Origin: Flavobacteriales bacterium
GTDB taxonomy: Bacteria > Bacteroidota > Bacteroidia > Flavobacteriales_D > Sanyastnellaceae
NCBI GenBank assembly: GCA_016780385.1
Contig: JADHLY010000004.1
Span: 1-64,000, forward strand
Direction of reading: 5' to 3'
Length of the DNA stretch: 64,000 bases
The position numbers were made by a program, and so were the translations under genes. A model generated the notes under the pieces. The model did not search any database. It saw only the letters and a list, made by a program, of their open reading frames with translations, and was not told where the DNA came from. This document shows positions 44,001 to 51,600 of the stretch, one piece after another (the first letter of the stretch is position 1; each line of letters begins with the position of its first letter).

Positions 44001-44696
44001 GTGGGCAGCACCTTCACGGCGACATTCAACCCCTACCACGACACTTGGTTGTCCGCCACTTTCCAAGACCCCTTGGGATGCGCTGAATTCGAGGACAGCA
44101 CATTTGTTTGGATGGGATACCCCGTGGAACTGGGCACCTCAGAACCGGTCATTCCGGCTGACATCGAGTCCCTTTTCCTATGCCCGGAAATCCCCAACAC
44201 CTTTGAGCTGAACAGCACGCACGCCGTGGATTGGAATTGGTCACTTGAGTTCCAATTCGGCACACCGAGCCCTTCGAACCTCAATTTCCTTCAAGAGGAT
44301 CAGGTGACCTTCACTTCTGCTCAGATCCTGGACACCACTTATTGGTATTCACCTCTCTTGCTGATTGGAACCGCCCTCAACCCATGTACACCCGCTGGCC
44401 TCAGCTATGAGTGGGAAGTGCAAGTGGATGCCTGTGACATCAAGATTCCGAACATCTTCACGCCGGGAACGGCCGAAGGGTCCATCGGAAAGAACGACAC
44501 CTTTGAGATTGAGGGCCTGTTGCGGTACAACGGGGCCATCCTCATGGTCTACGACCGTTGGGGCAATCTGGTTTTCCAGAGTGACAATTATGACAACCAA
44601 TGGGATGCCCGCGAGACTTCTTCCGGCACCCACTTCTACCTGCTGACCCTTCCCAACGGAAAGGAATTCAGTGGGACTGTCATGATCCAACGCTGA
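41067..44696 (+). CDS. Large T9SS-exported protein with gliding-motility-type C-terminal domain
   Basis: 1,209 residues from ATG 41067 (MRFSTLLFVACALPF signal peptide ending near AQ); the track start at 40974 is unsupported. The N-terminal third contains a beta-sandwich domain with acidic repeats resembling calcium-binding or lectin-like folds (PTESYTEITPDMQQF, FNLFGQQYDEFYINSKGLISF). The middle holds several Cys-rich Ig/PKD-like repeats (SGQETTITCNDDFDSYEW, CEDGTEVVLDPG). The C-terminus (NIFTPGTAEGSIGKNDTF, DRWGNLVFQSDNY, SGTHFYLLTLPNG) is a CTD_T9SS type B sorting domain in which the usual PNGDG-type loop is replaced. No PorP/SprF partner is adjacent. Confidence 0.85.
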   Translation: MRFSTLLFVACALPFSFNAQEELPGEIADLYSKYGGFDFAVMMMDRDEWDVYRAWEGYDQEAVIAVIERHQSTPEYLARKEARKQQRLMRSGECDCWIEPTESYTEITPDMQQFTGGAGIDVDYSHGPLSLPFTFNLFGQQYDEFYINSKGLISFTEPVIDWTPEELPDSEYNIISGYWGDADYRLTGDIYYRITPDAVYVNWVDVGYYNNHDDRTVSYQVVFSADGSIAIGGGNNVQMCYETMEWAHGDVGGEGGCCGPDPATVGIDVQNNSDNFVQFGRFNFQDDSYNGPYGGDPANQDGCVWLNGKDFCVNVSGADPNQAPIPTATPGSGCADTLYVCLNDTLDLNIGFLAPEEDQTVTVTLSDVPAITNNGTYVEGGITYADAFLAGTPENVGLYFLEITATDDGTPQGETVLSYWVEVIDVELPTLTLEGDLSICSGQETTITCNDDFDSYEWSLGCSGPECTYAFGGTFFVTASIDEGCSATQSFFVDQSLYFLPDVCIEPNPICGDDTAIVTVCDENMDEFVEYEWDDDWNGAGGEIVIPASALGDTAVGVSPGSYRILVTNEDGCQGQRVFNVEQVTQVIPEVTIPPVCDSLYSVQFSGGYTTPDAGPFLVYMYASELTGWGGDNFLEITITDADGNEEGYVLTSFNVFTAHTDIEVSLGDLVEIVLVTGSNAPVDDFSFTVYNCTTQNPEPVEDLPAGGGLVYSATANCEVDPVGGSWSVSEGTGFFSAPTEFNTFFTPTDGFGVYEVCFTDDNCGYAACYPMEVSTTPVAQLLGPAENLQADGSFLLCDGESANFQVDTLYEGAFYPLEWPQAQSSQGFFAEYEFNNNGSFDLSVEVSNACGTVELPFTIVSAELLDPSLEDIIVCEDGTEVVLDPGLDPGSDADIEWTLDNANLNEDDFVILADAAGEYCVEATNECGAAEACAEVQVFVPVPNPMPGFSLNCEGGNTVTVDPLTDNDWTVTWEDGTVGSTFTATFNPYHDTWLSATFQDPLGCAEFEDSTFVWMGYPVELGTSEPVIPADIESLFLCPEIPNTFELNSTHAVDWNWSLEFQFGTPSPSNLNFLQEDQVTFTSAQILDTTYWYSPLLLIGTALNPCTPAGLSYEWEVQVDACDIKIPNIFTPGTAEGSIGKNDTFEIEGLLRYNGAILMVYDRWGNLVFQSDNYDNQWDARETSSGTHFYLLTLPNGKEFSGTVMIQR

Positions 44697-44705
44697 TCGG
44701 GCTCG

Positions 44706-46058
44706 GTGGCCAAGGCTCGGACCAGATTCGTCTGCAGCGATTGCGGGCATGTCACGGGCCAGTGGGTGGGGCGTTGTCCCAGCTGCAAGGAGTGGAACAC
44801 CGTCACGGAATTCAAGGAGTCCGCCAATCCGAGAATGGAGCGCGCCGCCGTCGTTGTGGGTGCAGCCGAAGCGCGTCCGCTCATTGATTACACGGAACAT
44901 AAGACGGACCGGACCGGGACAGGAGAGGCCGAATTCGATAGGGTCTTGGGTGGAGGACTCGTACCCGGGGCGCTTGTGCTGCTTGGGGGAGAGCCCGGCA
45001 TTGGAAAGTCCACCTTGAGCCTGCAGACGGCCATGAAGGCAAAGGGCAAGGTTCTCTACGTCAGCGGAGAGGAAAGCCCCGAACAGGTCAGGCTGCGTGC
45101 AGATCGATTGGGTACGCTCGGGCCTGAATTGTTGATTCTGCCCGAAACCTCTACGGAGGGCATTGTGAGGGCCATCAAAGACCACCGACCGGACCTGCTT
45201 TTTGTTGACTCCATTCAAACCCTGCACACGCCGCGCGTCGAAAGCGCCCCCGGCTCCGTCGCGCAGGTAAGGGAATCGACAGCCGAGCTCATCTTGGCCG
45301 CAAAGCCCCTTCAGCTTCCCGTTGTTCTCATTGGTCACATCACCAAGGAAGGGGCCATCGCGGGTCCGAAAGTGCTCGAGCACATGGTCGATGTGGTATT
45401 GACATTTGAAGGCGACCGGCACCATGCCTACCGCATCCTGAGGGCGGCAAAAAACCGATTCGGGTCCACCCAGGAGATTGGCATTTTTGAAATGCGCGGT
45501 GACGGTTTGCACGCGGTCACGGACCCCTCCGGTGCTTTGGTCGGAAATTCCGATGTCCGCTCCAGTGGAACCGCGCTTGCTGTCGCCATTGAAGGGGCTC
45601 GACCGCTCATGGTGGAGATTCAGGCGTTGGTAAGCAGCGCAGTCTATGGAACGCCCCAGCGATCGGCCACCGGATACGAACTGAAGCGATTGAACATGCT
45701 GCTTGCGGTACTGGAAAAGCGCTGTGGATTCAAGTTGGGCGCCTCGGACGTCTTTCTCAACCTCGCAGGAGGCATCCGCCTGGGGGACCCCGGCATCGAC
45801 CTCGCTGTCGTGGGCGCCATACTGAGCTCGACGTTGGATCTGACTTTGGATCCCAATACCGCCCTTTGTGGCGAGGTAGGACTCACAGGTGAGGTTCGCC
45901 CCGTGGCACGATTGGAGCAACGGATGATGGAGGCATCGAAGCTGGGGATGGAGCGCCTTGTCATCAGCGGCATGAGCACCAAAGGGCCGGACGCTCCCAA
46001 AGGACTCAAATTGATCCGAGTAAAAAGAGTGGGAGACCTTCAGAAGGTGCTCTTCTGA
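44706..46058 (+). CDS. radA: DNA repair protein RadA
   Basis: A 450-residue RadA with GTG start. It has the N-terminal zinc finger CSDCGHVTGQWVGRCPSC, Walker A GEPGIGKST, Walker B LLFVDSIQT, the KNRFGS motif and a C-terminal Lon-like domain. It promotes branch migration in recombination. It starts 9 bases after the secreted protein gene, so it may be read from the same transcript, an odd pairing. Confidence 0.95.
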   Translation: MAKARTRFVCSDCGHVTGQWVGRCPSCKEWNTVTEFKESANPRMERAAVVVGAAEARPLIDYTEHKTDRTGTGEAEFDRVLGGGLVPGALVLLGGEPGIGKSTLSLQTAMKAKGKVLYVSGEESPEQVRLRADRLGTLGPELLILPETSTEGIVRAIKDHRPDLLFVDSIQTLHTPRVESAPGSVAQVRESTAELILAAKPLQLPVVLIGHITKEGAIAGPKVLEHMVDVVLTFEGDRHHAYRILRAAKNRFGSTQEIGIFEMRGDGLHAVTDPSGALVGNSDVRSSGTALAVAIEGARPLMVEIQALVSSAVYGTPQRSATGYELKRLNMLLAVLEKRCGFKLGASDVFLNLAGGIRLGDPGIDLAVVGAILSSTLDLTLDPNTALCGEVGLTGEVRPVARLEQRMMEASKLGMERLVISGMSTKGPDAPKGLKLIRVKRVGDLQKVLF

Positions 46059-46062
46059 CCCC

Positions 46063-46728
46063 TCATGGCTTTCCGCCCAATACCACCACGAACTCACCTT
46101 TCGGGGGGTGGGCCTCGAAATGGGCGAGCAATTCTGCTGCACCACCCCTGACTGTCTCTTCAAACTTCTTAGACAACTCTCGGCTGACACTTACCGGACG
46201 GTCTGCGCCACAATGCTCCACGAGCTCACCCATCAGTTTCACCATTCGGTGAGGCGACTCGTACATCACCGCGGTTCGCGGCTCCTCAGCCAAGGCCTTC
46301 AGCCTGGTTTGCCTGCCTTTTTTGTGGGGGAGGAATCCCTCAAACACAAAGCGATCGCAGGGCAAACCACTGACAACCAAGGCCGGCACAAAGGCCGTAG
46401 CACCAGGAAGGCATTGTACCTCAACCCCGGCAGCGATGCACGCCCTGACCAACAGGAAACCGGGGTCGCTGATGGCTGGGGTCCCTGCATCGCTGCAAAG
46501 ACAGGCCGAAGCCCCGGCAGCCAATTCGGACACCACGCCGTCCAACACCTTGTGCTCGTTATGGGCATGAAAGGCCCTCAGACGCGCCTCCAACCCTTTC
46601 AGTCGCAAAAGCGACCCGGTGGTCCGGGTGTCCTCTGCGAGTACAAAATCGGCCGCCTGAATGGCTTCCTCCGCCCGCGGAGTAAAGTCTGAAAGGTTCC
46701 CGATTGGGGTGGGTACGACCGTCAGCAT
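46063..46728 (-). CDS. rsmI: 16S rRNA (cytidine1402-2'-O)-methyltransferase
   Basis: 221 residues from ATG 46728 (MLTVVPTPIGNLSDFTPRA); the long track ORF from 47121 is a shadow of the next gene. The SAM-fold shows TPIGNLSDFT, DFVLAEDTRTT and SDAGTPAISDPG, diagnostic of RsmI. It ribose-methylates C1402 in the decoding centre. It begins next to the stop of the upstream acidic protein, so they form an operon. Confidence 0.94.
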   Translation of the reverse strand: MLTVVPTPIGNLSDFTPRAEEAIQAADFVLAEDTRTTGSLLRLKGLEARLRAFHAHNEHKVLDGVVSELAAGASACLCSDAGTPAISDPGFLLVRACIAAGVEVQCLPGATAFVPALVVSGLPCDRFVFEGFLPHKKGRQTRLKALAEEPRTAVMYESPHRMVKLMGELVEHCGADRPVSVSRELSKKFEETVRGGAAELLAHFEAHPPKGEFVVVLGGKP

Positions 46729-46729
46729 C

Positions 46730-47677
46730 TCATGGATAGCGGCGCTCCACACGCTCCAGAAAGCGCATGACCGTTGGGTCTTCTCTGTCCCATTCGGAAA
46801 ATGCCGGAACCTGCTGGCCAAGCCAGTGCAGCGCCAATTCAAAGGTGCCTGCGCCTTCCAGCGCCTCCAGGACCCGATTGAACTCTCCGGCGTCGTCGGC
46901 AAACAACATCTTGATGCACTCGTATTTCTCAACCAGACTGAATGCCGTGCGCAAATCGTCGATGGGCTGCTTCTCCATGCGCTCAGCCAATGTGGGCTGC
47001 CCTTCTGCCGCCGGCGTTCTTTCAAACCCCTCCAGCTCCGCAACCGTAGAATCCATGGAAATCTCAGGGTCCGAATCAACAGGATTTTCTGGCAATTCCT
47101 CGGTTCCGTCCTCCGGAACAACGGGTGGGACCTCCTCCTCCTCTTCCCGGGACTCAGCTCCTTCCGCTCCGAAAATCAAATCCTCCAGTGCGGTATCCAA
47201 AGCCTCCTCTTCAGTGGTTCCGGAAGTCATGTCCTGGTCTGAAAACGCTTCCAAAGGGCCCGCTGTTTCCGCTGCTGGGGCCGCCTCGGGTTCCGCAGCG
47301 GTCTCCTCTTCCACTCGGTCAAACAAACCCGGGGTTCCCGCGGCTCGCCGCGCCTCTTCCGCCTGCTCCACCTGTTCGCGGCTTACCTCCTCAATGGCAT
47401 CGATGAGCGAGGTCTGATAAGCGGCACCAATGCGAAAAGGCCGAACCGGCTGTCGGTCTGCCAATTCAGCATCCACCCCTCCTTGAGGAGCCTTGCGCCG
47501 GACTTCATAGGAGAATTCGTGGGCCTTGAAGCGCAGCAGGGTCAATCTGTCATACAATTCGCGGGCGTCGGCAACCAAAGGATTCAACTCCTCTGGTTCC
47601 AATTCTCCTGCACGCAACTTCCTGAGCCCTTCCCCAAGGTCGCCCACCAAGTCTTCCAAATTCTTGAATCCCGCCAT
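46730..47677 (-). CDS. Conserved Bacteroidota protein with acidic linker, function unknown
   Basis: A 315-residue cytoplasmic protein. A helical N-terminal part (FKNLEDLVGDLGEGLRKL) is followed by a long Glu/Pro/Ala-rich disordered linker (residues 115-225) and a helical C-terminal block (QPIDDLRTAFSLVEKYECIKMLFADD, EFNRVLEALEGA). I recognise this C-terminal pattern as recurring in Bacteroidota hypothetical proteins, but have no function. It is 2 bases from rsmI, so it is translationally linked to it. Confidence 0.72.
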   Translation of the reverse strand: MAGFKNLEDLVGDLGEGLRKLRAGELEPEELNPLVADARELYDRLTLLRFKAHEFSYEVRRKAPQGGVDAELADRQPVRPFRIGAAYQTSLIDAIEEVSREQVEQAEEARRAAGTPGLFDRVEEETAAEPEAAPAAETAGPLEAFSDQDMTSGTTEEEALDTALEDLIFGAEGAESREEEEEVPPVVPEDGTEELPENPVDSDPEISMDSTVAELEGFERTPAAEGQPTLAERMEKQPIDDLRTAFSLVEKYECIKMLFADDAGEFNRVLEALEGAGTFELALHWLGQQVPAFSEWDREDPTVMRFLERVERRYP

Positions 47678-47753
47678 GACCCTCGCCTTCCGTTGATTTT
47701 ACTGCTAAACTATTCGGGCATACCGCTGCCCAAACCCCGCTGCCCGCACTGTA

Positions 47754-48662
47754 TCAACGTGGCACGGTGAATCCGAGCACCACCTCATGGCCTCCGCCGA
47801 GAACCCTTGCCAAGGTGCCCATGGCCCAGTTGCGGTTGTAGCTGAAAGTGAGCTGGTCATTGATCCTGATCCCGGCTCCAAAGTGCCCGGCACCGGCAGA
47901 GCGATATCCTGCCATCGCCCAAAAACCCCTGTCTCTGTCTACCCGAAGCGAAAGGGACCATTCCGGTGGAATGGGCCGAATTTGCTGGAACTGGGCAACG
48001 GGGGTCCAACCCCATTGGCCCGAGCTGAAACGCTTGGACACAAGAAAACGAAGGTGGGATTTCAATCGCGAGTCCAAGCTTGTTCCCTCATAAATGGGAA
48101 GCCTTGACCCCAGGATGTGGCCGGCAGAGGCAGCAAATCGGAAGTCGTTGCCCGCAATGAGCAAGCCCGCTGAGGCATCGGGAACACCGACCGCTTGATA
48201 GGTATCATCCAAGCTGGGGTCGCCCGCCTGCTCCAATTCGATGCGGTTTCCATCGATGGAGAATTGGGTCCATCCCAGACCCAAGCCGAACGACATCCTC
48301 AAATTCCGCGTCCAACGCGTCCTGTAGGCCATGCCCGCATGGGCACCGGACATTCGGGTTGGGCCGGCAACATCGCTCCATACGCGCGCGCCCCAACTCA
48401 AGGCCTCCGAAGAGGTAGGAGATGTCAAGGCCAACGAGGTGGTTCTGGGGGCCGAAGGCAAGCCCGTCCAAGGGCTGCGCTGCCAAAGACTGACATGGAT
48501 GAGAGAGTCTTCCCCTGCAGCTGCAGGATGGGCATCATACAAATGCGACAGCGGCAAAGTGGTCACCGGCTGCTGCTGGGACATCAATTGCGACGGCAAA
48601 ATGAGGAGCATTGTGATCCCCGCGATGCCCAAATGCGCCATATGTGTCATCCGGAACCTCAT
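47754..48662 (-). CDS. PorP/SprF family outer-membrane protein (distal module)
   Basis: 302 residues from ATG 48662, which overlaps the stop of the large repeat protein (ATGA); the track adds nine residues. It has a signal peptide (ITMLLILPSQLMSQ), the leading LSHLYDAHPAAAGEDS in place of NPAxAG, and a pattern of alternating beta strands ending in a Phe/Val-Pro-Arg C-terminus, consistent with a 14-strand-like barrel. PorP/SprF proteins help export or attach T9SS type B cargo, here presumably the preceding SprB-repeat protein. Confidence 0.82.
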   Translation of the reverse strand: MRFRMTHMAHLGIAGITMLLILPSQLMSQQQPVTTLPLSHLYDAHPAAAGEDSLIHVSLWQRSPWTGLPSAPRTTSLALTSPTSSEALSWGARVWSDVAGPTRMSGAHAGMAYRTRWTRNLRMSFGLGLGWTQFSIDGNRIELEQAGDPSLDDTYQAVGVPDASAGLLIAGNDFRFAASAGHILGSRLPIYEGTSLDSRLKSHLRFLVSKRFSSGQWGWTPVAQFQQIRPIPPEWSLSLRVDRDRGFWAMAGYRSAGAGHFGAGIRINDQLTFSYNRNWAMGTLARVLGGGHEVVLGFTVPR

Positions 48663-51600
48663 CTCATGATCGTCAACGGCCCGGACCATTCGGTTTGGAG
48701 AATGGGTTCATTTACCCGGATGTGGTAATAGTAGGTTCCGACAGGGACCGCTATGCCTTCGAGATTGCCATCCCAAGGCTCTTCCCCCGCGCTGCGTGTG
48801 AACAAGACATCTCCCCAACGATTGAACACGGTGATTTGCGCACTGGGGTACTGCACCAACCCCGTCAGGTTCCAAACGTCGTTGATCCCATCGCCGTTGG
48901 GCGTAAAGCCCGATGGAATTCCCAACTCCTGCAGCACCTCGACCACAGCTGTGTCTGACCCGAAGCACCCCTCCGCTGAACTCACCGCCAAAATGAATGT
49001 GGTCGTGGAAAAGAGCGGTTGGGTAGATGTACTGGCTTCGTCCGAATGGACGACGTCAGAGGCGGGAAACCACTGGTATGTCCAACCCTCGATGGATCCG
49101 GGTGCACCCAGAACAACCTCGGTTCCCGATGGAATGAGGACGTCCGGACCTGCGTCCGGTTGTGGCGCCTCGTAGCCAATGACTTGCACGGAGTCTTCTT
49201 TCACGCAACCCAGGCGGCTGGCTGTAAACACCCAATGGAACGTTCCCTCCGAAATGGCGGGCGACGCGGCCGTAAGGCCTACACCCGAGCTCCCGTCCGG
49301 CAACAACCAGGATGCATCATTCGCACCGGTCGCCTCGGCCTCCAAAACAAGGGGTGACCCCGCACACAACGCGGTGTCTGGGGGAACGGACAATTGGACG
49401 TTTCCTTCGGCAACCAAGGGAATGGAAGCAATGGCGCCCGTGCATCCCGCTTCGTCCGTCACCTCCACCCCGTAGTTGCCCTCGCCTGCCGATTCCAATT
49501 CCGGGTTGTCTCCCGCCGGCTCCCCGTTGAGGGTCCAAGCGTAGCTGAACGATTCCGTGGCTCCCGTGCCTCCTTCTGCAGATACCGAGAGGAACCCATT
49601 GAAGTCGCCCGAACAGCTGGGCCGCAACAAACTGTCGAGCAGAACCACCACAGGGGGCGGAGCACCCACCGCGACCAACAACACCGACGGACATCCGGCT
49701 GAATCCAGCGCTGTCACCTCGTAAATGCCGGCCCCCACATCCGATATGGTATCACCGGAAGGGAACGCTCCGAAGGGGCCGCTGAAAGTATAGTCTATCG
49801 AACCCACGGCGTTCTCCGTAAACAATGCGATCTGGCCGTCCTCGGCATTGGCGCAACTGGCCGAGTCCACCTCGGCAAAAAGACTGAACGCACTGGCCGG
49901 TTCGATGGATAGCGTGTCGAGATACGCGCACCCATTGGCATCCGTCAAGGTCACCGGGTAGGTCCCCGGAACGAGGAAAGGCAAGAATGTGCTGTCTGCT
50001 GCTCCTTCTACAATGAGGTCATAGGGTGCTATTCCCCCTGAGGGTGTCAGCAAGGCTGATCCCGCCAACGCACCTCCACAGCTCGGCTGGGTCAATTCCT
50101 GATCCAACCCGAGGCCGACCGATTCAGCCAACAGCCCGATCACGGTATCCCGGGCGCACCCCGTTTGATCTTCCAAAGTCCACGTGTACGATCCAGCCGG
50201 CAGTGAAACATTGGTTTCGGACCCAGTCAAGGTGTCCCCCGTCACTGTGATTCCAACCCAAAGGAGGGTGAGGGGGCCCATGCCTCCTTCGGGCTGGCAC
50301 GTCACCGTACCCTCGCCTCCTTCACAAAGAGGGGCGGTCACAAAAGCCCCGAAAGACAGTGCACTGGGCACCTCTATTTCCACCTGTCCCGAAGAAGTGC
50401 AGTCAGATCCGGTAGACGCCGTCCAACCATAGGCGCCCGGGGCGAGATCGGTCCAAGTCCAGGTCCCTGCGCCCCCCTCCAAGACTACCTCATCGGCAGG
50501 CAGGCCTCCGAGCAACACGGTCGCAGCGTCGGCAGAGCCTGCCAGCGCAATGGTCACCTCGCCAAAGAAAGTGCCCTCCTCACAGGTCGATTCTGACACC
50601 TGTACTTCGGCCGTGAGCCCACCGGCATTTTCCACCTCAACCGAACCTTCGGCCTCACATCCATTCTCGTCAACGGCCGTCCATGAGTACAAACCGGCGC
50701 TCAGACCTGTCCATTCGGTGGAATTGGGACCGCCCTCCCATTGGAATGCAATGTCACCGCTTCCTCCTGCTACTGAGGCCAACACCCCACCGTCCTCGGT
50801 GCCGGTGCAAGACTCCGGCATCACATCCAAGAGCACTTCCAGCGGCAATGGCTCCAAGACCTCCACGGATGTATCTGCCGAACAGCCACGGTCGTCCATC
50901 ACTTGGATGATGTAGACCCCAGGGGCCGCTCCCTCCAACGGAACCGAAAGGACCCCGTCCGGCCCCTCGACCGATAATTCGAGGGGGGCTGCTCCTCCTG
51001 TTGCCACAATGTCAATGGCCCCGTCCTCCGCTTCAAAACAGGAGATGTCCATGACTTCGGGCTCCAAACTCAAAGGCGGCAAAATCCCTACCTCGAGTAT
51101 TGTGTCCCGCGCACATCCCGCAGAATCCTCAATCGCCAAGGTGTAGCTGCCGGGCTCCAGCCCTTCGACTTCCAGCCCGGACCAGGAGGCAGCGCCATCC
51201 ACAGCCATTCCCGTCACGGAGAAAGGAGCGAGTCCCCCATCGAGTTCAACGGAGATGGTCCCCGGCGCCTCGGAACAAGCGTATGGCTGCATGTCGACGT
51301 CCCAATCAAACAGGTTCACCCCAAGAATCTCCACGGCCTCATCCACAGAGCAAATGCCATCCGAAACCGTCAGAACGTAGACCCCCGAGCTCAACGCCTC
51401 CCACATGGCGCTCCCCAGACCGACAACCGAAGGGGGGCCCAAATCCGCCGATGAAAACTGAAGGTCTGCCTCCGACACCCCCCCAGAGACCGCCAACCCC
51501 GCAGACCCCAAGCCTCCGCAGCCCGCCGGAGTGACATCCGAAACGACCTCAATGGGTGGATTGATGCTGAAGGTGATGGTCTCGAAACACCCCCTCTGGT

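Noticed and set aside
44349-46190. 613-residue minus ORF across radA
   Set aside because: Shadow of radA and the secreted protein; no domain and unusual composition.
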